A stretch of DNA of 64,000 bases from Acidobacteriota bacterium (GCA_016870995.1 VFZU01000002.1:89424-153423), one strand, 5' to 3'. Counted from the first letter of the stretch, positions 27,535 through 36,062 are shown. A program made the numbers and translations. The notes: generated by a model from the sequence alone, not told the origin.

Positions 27535-28172
27535 CGCAGTCGCCAGCGCGGCGTCCACTTCATCGACGTCACCACCGACTGCCGGTCTCCGCCCCAGAAG
27601 GTCCGCCGCACGTCGTAGAGATAGCTCACGTCCAGCGAAAGTTGGTCGTTCAGCCGCATCATCACTCCACCCGAATTTCGCGTCGAATGAAAGCCCGGCC
27701 AAGCCGCCAGCACCTCGTTCTGTATGAAAGGTCGCACCCGCCCCTTCCCTGCCACATACCGCAGCGACGTCCGATACCGAAAGTAGTCCGCTCGGCCCGT
27801 GCTCAAGTGCCGCTCCATCAACAATCGCCCCGAAACCAGATGCCCCGGCTTGGACCAAAGCGGAGCTTCCACCCCTCCCCAAACGCGATGCCCTCGTGTC
27901 CAGAGGTCATCCCGCAACTGCTGCGGCTGGAAGTAATACCCGGCCAGCACCACCAGCTTCGGCCGTGCCGTCCAACGCCCAATCGCACCCACGCGCGATT
28001 GATCCAGATAGGTCAACTCTTGCCGGGTCCGCGTCCGATGATGCGAGGACAACTCGAAACGCCCCTTTTGAATCAACGTGGTATCCATCGTATGCCAGGA
28101 AAAAAGCTCCGTGGCGCCAGCGGGCAAAGTAATGGCGAAGACCATCGCTACGAATTGACAACCTTGCCGCAT
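27531..28172 (-). CDS. DUF2490-family outer-membrane-like protein
   Basis: A 213-aa exported protein with a signal sequence (residues 1-20, ending ATE). The body has alternating aromatic and hydrophilic residues typical of a small outer-membrane barrel (SRVGAIGRWTARPKLVVLAGYYFQP, LDVSYLYDVRR, final Arg-rich WTPRWRLR). The pattern LWTRGHRVWGGVEAP, with PFIQNEVLAAW later, matches DUF2490 proteins. Function is unknown in the family. Its promoter should lie in 28173-28384, next to the left end of the integrated element. Confidence 0.7.
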   Translation of the reverse strand: MRQGCQFVAMVFAITLPAGATELFSWHTMDTTLIQKGRFELSSHHRTRTRQELTYLDQSRVGAIGRWTARPKLVVLAGYYFQPQQLRDDLWTRGHRVWGGVEAPLWSKPGHLVSGRLLMERHLSTGRADYFRYRTSLRYVAGKGRVRPFIQNEVLAAWPGFHSTRNSGGVMMRLNDQLSLDVSYLYDVRRTFWGGDRQSVVTSMKWTPRWRLR

Positions 28173-28384
28173 TAACCAAATCGTAACATAATCGAAACGA
28201 TTTTGTAAATGATACGCATCCCCAATGGTAGGTACCGACAGAAGCCGTTCGTCTTATCATGCTGCGAGCCCTCATAACAGACGATCTCAGGCGCACTCCC
28301 TCATGACAGGAAGAAACGCTGGAGACTGCCTCAAGGATTGTTTGACGGAGGGGTTTATGCGACGCGAATCAAGGGGGGAAGGAA

Positions 28385-28429
28385 TGGAGCGGGAGACCGG
28401 GATCGAACCGGCGACGTTCAGCTTGGGAA
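28385..28429 (-). repeat. Left attachment-type repeat: 3' fragment of tRNA-Gly(CCC)
   Basis: Forty-five bases identical to 31971-32015, including the CCA end, acceptor 3' strand, T-arm and anticodon arm up to the anticodon loop, in the same orientation. Beyond 28429 the sequence stops matching any tRNA (ATCGACTG instead of GCTGACAT), so this is a fragment and not a gene. A tRNA 3' duplicate in direct orientation is the usual footprint of a tyrosine-recombinase integration. It defines the distal end of the element. Confidence 0.9.
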
Positions 28430-28633
28430 ATCGACTGTAGATTGTAAGTCAAGAACATACGCGTCTACGGTGTCAATGGAAGGCGATTAACCACACCCTG
28501 TTTTGAAGGCCTCGCTCCGAGGCTCCGCTTAAAGGAGCAGTTTTGGAGCAGAAGTCCAACCCGACCGAGCATCGGCTCAACAGCCAAAGAGTCGAACTGG
28601 ACGTCAGGCACTTTAGCTAGGAGAACAGGAACC

Positions 28634-28831
28634 ATGACAGAAGAAGTATTCCCCGAGATCCACGCCGAAGCGCAGGAGTTGGAACTGCGGATCGCGCTAA
28701 CGGAGTCGGAGGTCTCTCGCATGAAGGAGGCGCTTGCCGAGAAGAGGCGCCTCATCAAGGGATGGAAAAAGGGGATTAATGCCGTCAGCCCCGGCAGCGG
28801 AAAGAAGAAGACCGCAGCAGCGGGCGACTAG
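28634..28831 (+). CDS. Small coiled-coil protein of unknown function inside the tRNA-Gly element
   Basis: A 65-aa, highly charged product. Residues 8-45 form a heptad-like helix (AEAQELELRIALTESEVSR, MKEALAEKRRLI), and the tail is Lys-rich (GSGKKKTAAAGD). AGGAG lies about 13 nt and AGGAA about 5 nt before the ATG, which supports translation. No family is recognised. It is one of two coiled-coil genes in the element, suggesting passenger genes of similar type. Being short, it could still be a chance frame, but amino-acid composition and ribosome-binding context argue for a real gene. Confidence 0.5.
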   Translation: MTEEVFPEIHAEAQELELRIALTESEVSRMKEALAEKRRLIKGWKKGINAVSPGSGKKKTAAAGD

Positions 28832-29444
28832 CCCTCGCTCCACCGTTCCGGCACGAGAAAGCGGTTACACAAGAGCCACTTGAGCAATTGCCGCCTTTAC
28901 AGCTAAGCAGCGCTAGTATGATCTTTAGGCAGTCAGGGCTGGGCAAAGCCCAGGCCTCAGCAGTGGACTTCAAAGGACCCCTCGCCCTTCAGAGTTGGGA
29001 CTCGGAGGAGCAAGGGTTTGGGAGCCGCTAGCGGTAGTATTCCAGAAGAGATAACACCACGCATTTCTTTATTGATCCGTACAAAGGTCAGCACTCAAGG
29101 TGTGACGAACAAGATCAGCCCTTTCAGCTCTCACTCAACTGCCTTCTCAAGATCGAATTCCCGCCATCGTGATCTACTTCCGATGGCGGTCCGATCCTAC
29201 TGAGCGAATTGGAATAAAAGCTAGGCTTCAATGCTCTCATTGCCCAGCAACTAGCTTAAGCACGGCGCGAGTCGCCTGGTTTGCGGTATCATATCGGCCA
29301 CGGGACTTAGGAAACAGAGATCCCGGCTTGAGAAAGGTATGGACTTTCGTGAATATGCCCTCCACTACCGGTTCTCTCTTTTGGGCAAGCGTTGACTCGC
29401 CGCCAACTTTTCGGCATCGCTACATTTCTAGCTTTAGGTGAAAT
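28832..29444. other. Gene-free stretch inside the tRNA-Gly element
   Basis: About 610 bp between the small coiled-coil gene and the left end of the IS. Short frames (up to 90 codons) exist on both strands but none has protein-like composition, a ribosome-binding site or a recognisable motif. A purine/pyrimidine-skewed tract and local inverted repeats near 28980-29030 could be a terminator remnant. I see no repeat array and no RNA gene. Confidence 0.5.
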
Positions 29445-29465
29445 TAGCGGGAGATGAGCGGACAC
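29445..29465 (+). repeat. IS481 left terminal inverted repeat
   Basis: Twenty-one bases that match the reverse complement of 30688-30708 at 16 positions. The best-conserved parts are the outer TAGCGG and the inner CGGACAC. The outer boundary could include one more T on each side. Confidence 0.75.
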
Positions 29466-29616
29466 ATTGATGGGAAACAGCGGTTTGGGGACGTAGGCGA
29501 AGGGAGGGCGTAGCCCGACCGGAGCCGGAGGCTCCAAACCGCTCCGAGCGGGTCCTTGCGGTGATAGATTTGGAATCTTCCAAAACCCTAAATCACCCCC
29601 CGAAAGGACACCACTC

Positions 29617-30651
29617 ATGAGCGACAAACAGAAGCTTATCAAAGCCCGCATTGGGCTGTTGCAACTGGCCCAGTAACTGGGCAATATCAAGGCGGCCTGC
29701 CAGCGAGCGGGCATCAGCCGCAGCCACTACTACGAGATCAAAGAGGCCTACGAGAAACATGGCGCTGAAGGCCTGGAGCCGAGAGAACGCCGGCGGCCAC
29801 GCATGCCCAACCAGACCCCACCTGAGCTCGAGCAGCAAATTCTCGACATGACGGCGCAGTTCCCAACCTACAGCTACATCCGCATCGCCGATCAGTTGCG
29901 TCTGGTCGGCATCGGTGTCTCCGCGCCAGCTGTTCGTGGCGTGTGGGTTCGCCACGGCATCACGTTGCGCCTGCAGCGCCTGCTGTGGCTGGACAAGAAG
30001 ACGGCCAGCGAAGGCGGCGTGCTCACCGAACAAGCCAAGCGTCTGCTGCAGAAGCACGCTGGCCGTAACGGTGATCCCGAACAACACATCGAAGCGCCGC
30101 ACTCCGGCTATCTGCTCTGTCAGGACACCTACTTCGTGGGCACCATCAAAGGTGTCGGCAAGGTCTACATGCAGACAGTGATCGATGCCCATTGCTCGCA
30201 AGCCTTCGCCAAGGTCTATCTCAGCAAGATGCCGATCACCGCAGCCGATACGCTGAACGACCGAGACATTCCCTTCTATGAGGATGAGAGCGTCAACATC
30301 GAGCGACTGCTCACCGACAACGGCAGAGAGTACTGCGGTCTCGAAGCCCGTCATCCCTTCGAGATCTACCTGGCGATCAACCAGATCCGCCACAAGCGCA
30401 CGCAGATCGCCTCACCGCAATCCAACGGCTTCTGCGAACGCTTCCATCGAACCATCAAGGAGGAGTTTTACAGCGTCAAGTTCCGCCAGAAGATCTACCA
30501 GTCAGTGGCGGAGTTGCAAGACGATCTCGATGCCTATCTAGCCTTCTACAATCGCCAGCGTCCCCATCATGGATACAGGACTCAGGGCCGTACACCCTAC
30601 CAGGCCTTCCTCGATGGGAAACTCGCCTCGGCGCAACCTATGGCAGCATGA
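29617..30651 (+). pseudogene. IS481-family DDE transposase with an in-frame stop at codon 20
   Basis: The transposase of the insertion sequence, 345 codons from the ATG at 29617. Codon 20 is TAA (29674-29676), read as QLAQ-stop-LGNIKAAC; homology continues in the same frame, where family members have Gln or Glu. After it come the helix-turn-helix (CQRAGISRSHYYEIK), then the rve core with Asp in CQDTYFVG, Asp in LLTDNGREYC and Glu in NGFCERFHRTIK, and the IS481 tail RPHHGYRTQGRTPYQAFLDG. A restart at the ATG at 29803 would lack the HTH. A single nonsense change inactivates it unless it is read through. AGGAC lies 12 nt before the start. Confidence 0.88.
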
Positions 30652-30687
30652 AGTAACCACCTCTTCACCCGAGGCCCGCAACCCTCG

Positions 30688-30708
30688 GTGTCCGGAGATC
30701 ATCCGCTA
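30688..30708 (-). repeat. IS481 right terminal inverted repeat
   Basis: Partner of the left repeat; 16 of 21 bases match in inverted orientation. It is followed by AAT (30709-30711), which also precedes the left repeat. Confidence 0.75.
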
Positions 30709-30783
30709 AATACAAGTTATGCATGGTTGAAAAAGGGACCGCGACCATCGGTTTGTCAGATCCCGCGCGAGTTCCATTGAAAG

Positions 30784-31344
30784 ATGCAGATGCTTGCAAG
30801 GAATGTAGCGACTATCAAAAGGGAAGAGGAGGATATCAAAAAGGCCAGAGAAAGCTTGAAGGCTCCTGCCAATGCTGCGACGCACTGGGTCAAGGTGCGG
30901 GAAACGAACCGCGTCGCACTAAAATCTGCAAAGAACGCCGCAGAAATCGCCAGCTTGACTGAGCGAAGCGAAGACCTCGAAAAGCAGTTTAATGAGGCCT
31001 ATCAGGAATACCTTCGAGTTGAGCTCGAGCTTCAGGAAACTATGAAACGTCAAAGCGTATTGAAGACCATTGCGGGAGTGGTTGAGGTTATTTCTGCTGG
31101 AATTGACGCAGGGCAATTGTTGAGCTCCAAACCTCAGGTCGCCGCGACTACAGTGTTGAAGTCAGAATCCCCATCAGAATTGAAAGTTGACATTAAGCAA
31201 ACGGCTACTCAGAAGGAGATTCTTTCGGGAAAAGCGGATAGTTCCAGAAAAGAACGCGACGCGACGCGTAAGAAAATTGATCAGAACAACAAACGCCTAA
31301 AGTCCGCCTACGACAAAGCAGGATTACCGGTGTTGCTTCCATAA
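30784..31344 (+). CDS. Coiled-coil protein of unknown function inside the tRNA-Gly element
   Basis: A 186-aa product without a recognised family. An in-frame TGA at 30778-30780 limits the start to the ATG at 30784 or the one at 30790. The first 100 residues are a long charged helix (VATIKREEEDIKKARESL, LTERSEDLEKQFNEAYQEYL) with one hydrophobic stretch (KTIAGVVEVISAGIDAG, about residues 92-108). The last 50 residues are again Lys/Glu-rich coiled coil. The layout (long coil, short hydrophobic segment, coil) recalls phage or toxin accessory proteins, but that is speculation. It begins 75 bp after the IS right end, so its original promoter may have been displaced. Confidence 0.6.
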   Translation: MQMLARNVATIKREEEDIKKARESLKAPANAATHWVKVRETNRVALKSAKNAAEIASLTERSEDLEKQFNEAYQEYLRVELELQETMKRQSVLKTIAGVVEVISAGIDAGQLLSSKPQVAATTVLKSESPSELKVDIKQTATQKEILSGKADSSRKERDATRKKIDQNNKRLKSAYDKAGLPVLLP

Positions 31345-31970
31345 AGCACATTTTTTGAGAAGCATATTTCCAAATCATTGGCTGGGCCATTGGCGGAAAG
31401 AGCTTGTGAATCGTCGAAGCGAGATAATCGGTCAGTTGGTCTCTCCCCGTGAGGCTGATGGTTCAGCCCGATGGCAATTTACCCCTAATTCCATTCGATA
31501 CAGAAGATCTTGGCCTAGTTGCGTGCGCACTAGCAGAACATTGACAAGTGGCTTGTCTGGAATTGCCCTCTAGCTTGGTAGCAACCGAGAGATTCTTCCT
31601 CAGCTTCCGGCTGAGGCGTTTGACCTTGCCATATCGGACTCGCCCCACCTCGTCGCCCAGGCTGGACAATAGGAAAATAATTTAGAGCCAATCGAAGGCA
31701 ACTCCGATCCAGGCCGGCTGCTCCCATGGTATTCTCAACTTTCTCGAGTCTTACGGCTTGACTCCCTTTGCCTCACCTTCTAAGGTTGGCCGAACGCCGA
31801 CGTCTTCTGACTTGCTCCTAAATTTTGTGCCAACAATTGCTTTTGGGCTAACAATCCAGACTGTACCGCTCCCTCGCCTTAGCCACAGTGCAAATTAGAC
31901 TCTCTAGCCCCTTCAAGTCGCATTTCGCAGCAGGCTGTGAAGGCAGGTGATGCCAAAGGAAAGAAGAAGT
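31345..31970. other. Gene-free stretch at the right end of the tRNA-Gly element
   Basis: About 625 bp, more AT-rich than its surroundings, between the coiled-coil gene and tRNA-Gly. Frames on both strands are under 75 codons and look random. I find no remnant of an integrase or excisionase, which is normally encoded next to the attachment site. This is the place where such a gene would be expected. Confidence 0.5.
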
Positions 31971-32015
31971 TGGAGCGGGAGACCGGGATCGAACCGGCGA
32001 CGTTCAGCTTGGGAA
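31971..32015 (-). repeat. Right attachment-type repeat, inside tRNA-Gly(CCC)
   Basis: The 3' 45 bases of the intact tRNA-Gly gene, identical to 28385-28429. The identity ends at the anticodon loop, a usual crossover site for tyrosine recombinases. The element restores the 3' half of the tRNA, so the tRNA remains functional. Confidence 0.9.
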
Positions 32016-32045
32016 GCTGACATTCTACCGCTGAATTACTCCCGC
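31971..32045 (-). tRNA. tRNA-Gly (anticodon CCC)
   Basis: A 75-nt cloverleaf on the minus strand. The acceptor GCGGGAG (from 32045) pairs with CTCCCGC, the discriminator is U and CCA is encoded (31971-31973). The D-arm is TTCAGCGGTAGAA. The anticodon arm TCAGC-TTCCCAA-GCTGA gives anticodon CCC, reading GGG. The T-arm is GCCGG-TTCGATC-CCGGT. Its 3' half is duplicated at 28385-28429 by an integration event. Confidence 0.95.
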
Positions 32046-32076
32046 TCAGCGTCAATTTCAATCTATCACAACCGCA

Positions 32077-33405
32077 TCACCCGATCAGCATCAGGTACAG
32101 GTCCATCACATTCGTCCCCGTCGGCCCGGTCACAACCAAATCCTCCAGCGGCTTGAAGAAATGATACGAGTCATTCCGCGTCAGAAACTCATGCGGATCA
32201 AACTCAATCTCAGCCGCACGCTTCAGCGTCGTCCCCGTCGCAAACGCACCCGCCGCATCCGTCGGCCCATCGGTCCCATCCGTCCCTGCCGCCAGAAACA
32301 CCGTCCGCTCCAGCCCCTCAATCCCGATCGCCGCGGCCAGCGCCATCTCCTGATTCCGTCCCCCCAGCCCATGATGATTCGACAAATGCACCGTCGTCTC
32401 GCCACCAGCCAGCACAGCCACCGGCGCCTTCGCCGGATTCCCCGACGCCCTCACCTCGCGCGCCATCGCCGCAAACATCTTGGCCACCTCAGAAGCCTCT
32501 CCATCCAACGTTGTCGACAACAGCATCGTCTTGTACCCCAACGCCCTCGCCCGCTCCTTAGCCGCATTCACACTCAAACGATTCGAACCCACCAACACAT
32601 TTTTCACCCGCGCAAACACGCGGTCCCCAGCCTTCGGCGTCTCCGGAATCTGCAAATTCACACCCTGCTCCAGATGATGCCGCACACTCCCCGGCACCTT
32701 GTCCGTCAAGCGATGCTTGTACAAAATCTCCCACGCATCCGCGAACGTCGTCGTATCGGCCACCGTCGGGCCCGACCCGATCACATCCAGCGGATCCCCA
32801 ATCACATCCGACAAAATCAACGTCTCAACTCTGGCCGGGTACGCCACATGCGCCAGCTGCCCGCCCTTCAACCCGCTCAGATGCTTCCGCACGCAATTCA
32901 GTTCCTGAATCGTCGCCCCGCAAGCCAACAACAACTGCGTCGTCGTCTGCTTCTCCTCGAGCGTGATCCCCGGTGCCGGGCACGGCAACAAAGCAGACGC
33001 TCCTCCCGAGATCAAACACAACACCAAATCTTCGGCACCGGCCCGATGGCACAACTCCGTCATCTCCCGCGCGGCTCGCATCCCCGCCTCATCCGGCACC
33101 GGATGCGCAGCCTCCAAACACTCAATCCTCTTCAACGGCTGCTTGTGTCCATACTTGGTCACAATCACGCCGGCCTTGATCCTTCGTCCGTAAGCCTTCT
33201 CCACGGCCCTGGCCATCGCCGCAGCAGCCTTCCCCGCCCCCACCACGTAGAGATGCCGCACAGAGGCCGGCAGCGGCTTCAGGTGCGCCAGCGTTGCGCG
33301 GTATGGGTCGGCCGCTTCCAGCGCTGATTTCAAAATCGTCAGCGCATGCTTTCGGATTTGCGTCTCAGTCGAGAAGACCGAGCGCGAGGATGGCTTCAAC
33401 GGCAT
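32077..33405 (-). CDS. Glycerate 2-kinase (GckA/TtuD, MOFRL family)
   Basis: Phosphorylates D-glycerate, normally to 2-phosphoglycerate, feeding glycolate or tartronate metabolites into glycolysis. The 442-aa product starts at the ATG at 33405 (MPLKPSSRSVFSTET); the longer frame to 33561 only overlaps aroK. The N-terminal domain shows VVGAGKAAAAMARAVE and LISGGASALLPCPAPGITLEEK, and the middle has SDVIGDPLDVIGSGPT. The C-terminal MOFRL domain ends with FLAAGTDGTDGPTDAAGA and VVTGPTGTNVMDL. It overlaps the end of aroK by 41 bp, so it is the last gene of an SDR-aroK-kinase run. Confidence 0.93.
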   Translation of the reverse strand: MPLKPSSRSVFSTETQIRKHALTILKSALEAADPYRATLAHLKPLPASVRHLYVVGAGKAAAAMARAVEKAYGRRIKAGVIVTKYGHKQPLKRIECLEAAHPVPDEAGMRAAREMTELCHRAGAEDLVLCLISGGASALLPCPAPGITLEEKQTTTQLLLACGATIQELNCVRKHLSGLKGGQLAHVAYPARVETLILSDVIGDPLDVIGSGPTVADTTTFADAWEILYKHRLTDKVPGSVRHHLEQGVNLQIPETPKAGDRVFARVKNVLVGSNRLSVNAAKERARALGYKTMLLSTTLDGEASEVAKMFAAMAREVRASGNPAKAPVAVLAGGETTVHLSNHHGLGGRNQEMALAAAIGIEGLERTVFLAAGTDGTDGPTDAAGAFATGTTLKRAAEIEFDPHEFLTRNDSYHFFKPLEDLVVTGPTGTNVMDLYLMLIG

Positions 33406-33895
33406 CTTTCGGGTTGTCACTATCAAATGGAATCGTGTAATCGGCCTTGGCGTATTCCGGCCGTCTCTTTTCAAACAATTCGCGGAACCGCACCGGATCC
33501 TTCGCCAGCGGCCGGTGCTCTGCCCCAGCCACCCGCTTCTCCAACCGCTCCAGGGGCACATCCAACCAGATCGTTACACCTGCGTCTTCCAGCTTCTCCC
33601 GATTCCCCGGCCACGGAAACGCACCGCCCCCCAAAGCCACCACCGACGCTCTTCCCCGAAACGTCTCTCGAATCACATCCACCAGCGCCGCTGTCTCAAT
33701 CTTGCGAAACGCCTCTTCACCCTGCTCCTCAAAGATCCCCGCAATCGTCGTCGTCTGTTGCGACTCGATCCGTTCGTCCAGATCAAGAAACCGCCACCCG
33801 ATCTCATCGGCCAGCATCGCGCCCACGGTCGACTTGCCGCAGCCCATAAAGCCCACGAGATAAATTCCCGGCGAACGTTTCAACTTCAGGATCAA
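33365..33895 (-). CDS. aroK: Shikimate kinase
   Basis: Phosphorylates the 3-hydroxyl of shikimate with ATP, the fifth step of chorismate synthesis; cytosolic. At 176 aa it has the normal length. Walker A is GFMGCGKST (Lys21). FLDLDERIE carries the Asp pair for Mg and shikimate binding, FRKIETAAL includes the shikimate-contacting Arg, GGGAFPWP is the substrate Gly-rich turn, and EHRPLAKDP is the LID arginine region. The start overlaps the SDR stop by 4 bp, and its end overlaps the glycerate kinase by 41 bp, indicating one transcript. No other aromatic-pathway gene is near. Confidence 0.95.
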   Translation of the reverse strand: MILKLKRSPGIYLVGFMGCGKSTVGAMLADEIGWRFLDLDERIESQQTTTIAGIFEEQGEEAFRKIETAALVDVIRETFRGRASVVALGGGAFPWPGNREKLEDAGVTIWLDVPLERLEKRVAGAEHRPLAKDPVRFRELFEKRRPEYAKADYTIPFDSDNPKDAVEAILALGLLD

Positions 33896-34671
33896 TTCTT
33901 AGCCTTCTCCAAGTTGCGATTGCATCGAGAGAATTGCCAGTCGATCAGCTTTGGGAACAAGAAATATAGCCCGTTCAGCACACGCCCGCTCCCGGGCGTC
34001 ACAACGGTTCTCCGGTCAGCCTCAATTCCGTTCGCAATATCCCTTGCGCATTTCTCTGGCGTGATGGCGAAGGCTTTCGTCCTCTGCAACATCAGCGGTG
34101 GTCTTCCGACGATCACGTTTGCCTGAAACGGGGTCTTCACATACCCCGGGCACACGGCCACCGTCGTCACTCCGGTCTGATCCAATTCCATCCGCAGCCC
34201 ATGCGTAAAACTCAACAACGCCGCCTTCGTCGTCGAATAGAGCGTAAACCACGGCAGCGGCACCACTCCCGCAATCGACGACACATTCACTACACATCCC
34301 TTCCCCTGCGCAATCATCCCCGGCAACACTCTGCGCGTCAGGTGCACCGGCGCATTCAGATTCAGCTCGTACAAGTGATTCCACATCGCGTCATCCACCG
34401 TCACAGTCGGCGCATACGCTCCCACACCCGCATTGTTCACCAGCACATCAATCCCGCCCAACAATCGCGTCGCCTCAGCCAGGGCCTTCTCGCGCTCTTC
34501 AGCGATCGTCAGGTCGGCCGAGATCCATTCCGCGCCCTTCAATTCGTAGGTATGCGTCTTGCGCGACACCAGCACAAGCTTCGCTCCGCGCCGGTGCATT
34601 TCCGCGGCAAGACTTGCCCCAATCCCAGTGGAGGCGCCGGTAATTACAGTTCTTGAACCATCGATCCGCAC
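33892..34671 (-). CDS. Short-chain dehydrogenase/reductase
   Basis: An NAD(P)-dependent classical SDR of 259 aa from the GTG at 34671, which leaves 20 bp to the divergent LON-domain gene; the longer frame would overlap that gene. The cofactor motif TGASTGIG lies at residues 11-18, then LVNNAG, VSSIAGVVP, and the YSTTK catalytic Tyr-Lys. The C-terminus (GLYFLFPKLIDWQFSR) is hydrophobic and may associate with the membrane, as in DltE/YqjQ-type SDRs. No clear ribosome-binding site precedes the GTG, so the exact start is uncertain. It heads a run with aroK and glycerate kinase. Substrate unknown. Confidence 0.85.
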   Translation of the reverse strand: MRIDGSRTVITGASTGIGASLAAEMHRRGAKLVLVSRKTHTYELKGAEWISADLTIAEEREKALAEATRLLGGIDVLVNNAGVGAYAPTVTVDDAMWNHLYELNLNAPVHLTRRVLPGMIAQGKGCVVNVSSIAGVVPLPWFTLYSTTKAALLSFTHGLRMELDQTGVTTVAVCPGYVKTPFQANVIVGRPPLMLQRTKAFAITPEKCARDIANGIEADRRTVVTPGSGRVLNGLYFLFPKLIDWQFSRCNRNLEKAKN

Positions 34672-34691
34672 AAGAGTCAATAATAGTACGT

Positions 34692-35330
34692 ATGGCTCAA
34701 GACGCACTGCCCCTATTCCCATTAGGGGTGGTCTTATTCCCCGGTGCCGAACTCCCGCTCCACATCTTTGAGGAGCGCTACAAGGAGATGATCGGCGACG
34801 TCCTGCGCGACAAGTCCGAATTCGGCATCGTCTTCGCCAGCGAAAAAGGGATGGCCAACATCGGCTGCACAGCCTTTGTCGACCGCATCCTCAAGCAATA
34901 CCCCGATGGCCGCATGGACATAGTCGTCCGCGGTCAGCGCCGCTTTGAAATCATCCTGGTCGACGAAGAACGCAACTATCTCCGCGCCTCGGTCGCCATG
35001 ATCTCCGACGAAGAGGACGAAGCCAGCGACCTGATTCGCCAGCGCGTCCTTAGCGCCTGGGTCAAGCTCATGGTTATGGAGCACGGCGGCATGGTTGAGG
35101 AAATGCCATCCGACTCTCGCCCCGGCCTCAGCTTCCTCGTCGCTCAATCAATCCCAGACGTCGACTTCCGCCAGCAACTCCTCTCCCTGCCCAGCGAAAA
35201 GGAACGCATGGAGGCCCTCGCCGCCTATCTTCCTTCTTACCTCGAACGCGAAAAGCTCACCCGCCACGTCCGCCGCGTCGCTCCCTTGAATGGCCACGCC
35301 AAGCATGCGACAGAAGTCACTGAAGCCTGA
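34692..35330 (+). CDS. LON substrate-binding-domain protein
   Basis: A 212-aa stand-alone LON N-terminal (PUA-like) domain protein without ATPase or protease domains, of the kind found in many bacteria; the role is unclear, perhaps substrate recognition or peptidase regulation. It begins MAQDALPLFPLGVVLFPGAE and continues with LPLHIFEERYK, the family signature, then FGIVFASEKG and VRGQRRFEI. The C-terminal 80 residues are helical (LLSLPSEKERMEALAAYL). The ATG at 34692 is preferred over 34653, since the shorter protein starts at the family boundary. The stop and the HAD start share one base (TGATG), implying coupling. Confidence 0.9.
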   Translation: MAQDALPLFPLGVVLFPGAELPLHIFEERYKEMIGDVLRDKSEFGIVFASEKGMANIGCTAFVDRILKQYPDGRMDIVVRGQRRFEIILVDEERNYLRASVAMISDEEDEASDLIRQRVLSAWVKLMVMEHGGMVEEMPSDSRPGLSFLVAQSIPDVDFRQQLLSLPSEKERMEALAAYLPSYLEREKLTRHVRRVAPLNGHAKHATEVTEA

Positions 35331-36031
35331 TGCGCCGCGACGCTCCGCAGTCCCTCATCATCGACGCCGACGACACACTCTGGGAAAACAACATTTACTT
35401 TGAGCAAGCCTGGGAGGAATTCCTCGACTTTCTCAATCACTCCACGCTCACGCCTCAGGAAACCCGCGACATCTTCGATGAAATCGAAATCGCCAACATC
35501 AAGATCCACGGCTACGGCGCTCAGAACTTTGCGCGCAACATGGTGCAGTGCTACCAGCACCTCGTCGAACGTCACATCGCCCCGGGCGATCTCGACCGCG
35601 TCATGAGTTTCGCCGACCGCATCCTCCACCAGCCCATCGAGATGCTCCCCGGCGTCGAGTCCACCCTGGCCTATCTGCTCGAACGCAATCATGATCTAAT
35701 TCTCTTCACCAAGGGGCACCCTGAAGAACAACGCCTCAAGATCGACCGCAGTCCCATCGGAGAGTTCTTCCGCGAGTTCGAAATCGTCCGCGAGAAAGAT
35801 GTTGCCGCATACCGCGACCTCGCCTCACGCCACAATCTTCAGCCGGAAATCACCTGGATGATCGGCAACTCCCCCAAAAGCGACATCAACCCGGCCCTCG
35901 AAGCGGGCCTCAACGCGATCTTCGTTCCCTACGCCCGCACCTGGACTCTCGAAAACACAGAACTTCGCCCCGCAGGGCCGGGCCAACTCCACATCGTCGA
36001 GAATTTTGGCGACTTGAGCAAATTTTTCTAA
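35330..36031 (+). CDS. HAD-superfamily hydrolase
   Basis: A phosphatase-type enzyme of 233 aa in the haloacid dehalogenase superfamily. Motif I is IIDADDTLW (nucleophile Asp12 and Asp14), motif II is LFTKGHPE (Thr), motif III is the conserved Lys region in QRLKIDRSP, and motif IV is WMIGNSPKSDINPA. The helical cap (residues 20-95) is of the C1 type. The substrate cannot be told; phosphoglycolate or nucleotide phosphatase-like activity is typical for this group. It is coupled to the LON-domain gene by a TGATG junction. Confidence 0.88.
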   Translation: MRRDAPQSLIIDADDTLWENNIYFEQAWEEFLDFLNHSTLTPQETRDIFDEIEIANIKIHGYGAQNFARNMVQCYQHLVERHIAPGDLDRVMSFADRILHQPIEMLPGVESTLAYLLERNHDLILFTKGHPEEQRLKIDRSPIGEFFREFEIVREKDVAAYRDLASRHNLQPEITWMIGNSPKSDINPALEAGLNAIFVPYARTWTLENTELRPAGPGQLHIVENFGDLSKFF

Positions 36032-36062
36032 AGGTCGCAGTGCCTGGGACGATACGACAACT

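Larger units (their letters stand above)
29445..30708 (+). mobile_element. IS481-family insertion sequence
   Basis: A 1264-bp element. Imperfect terminal inverted repeats of 21 bp lie at 29445-29465 and 30688-30708 (16 of 21 positions match, both starting TAGCGG and ending CGGACAC in inverted orientation). They are flanked by AAT on both sides (29442-29444 and 30709-30711), a possible 3-bp target duplication. It encodes one transposase of the IS481 type, now interrupted. It is inserted in the tRNA-Gly element, so it arrived after that element or with it. Confidence 0.8.
28385..32015. mobile_element. Small tRNA-Gly-integrated genomic element, integrase lost
   Basis: A 3.6-kb block bounded by 45-bp perfect direct repeats of the tRNA-Gly 3' half (28385-28429 and 31971-32015). 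The intact tRNA sits at the right end and the fragment at the left. Contents: a 65-aa coiled-coil gene (28634), an IS481-type insertion (29445-30708), a 186-aa coiled-coil gene (30784) and over 1.2 kb without recognisable genes. Base composition is visibly more AT-rich than the flanks. No integrase, relaxase or phage gene is present, so it is a remnant, a non-autonomous passenger, or an internally deleted island. Orientation follows the textbook pattern for site-specific insertion into a tRNA gene. Confidence 0.82.

Noticed and set aside
28173..28384. Regulatory RNA or small gene before the element
   Set aside because: Short frames only, and no stable hairpin that I could pair convincingly.
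28225..28440. A 71-codon plus-strand frame across the tRNA-Gly fragment
   Set aside because: Its end (ERETGIEPATFSLGN) is the usual spurious translation of the complement of a tRNA; the bases are explained as an attachment-site repeat.
31355..31573. A 72-codon frame at the right end of the tRNA-Gly element
   Set aside because: Random composition, no ribosome site, no family; treated as gene-free.
32161..33327. A 388-codon plus-strand frame over glycerate kinase
   Set aside because: Mirror frame of a GC-rich gene, made of Arg/His/Pro runs and lacking a start context.
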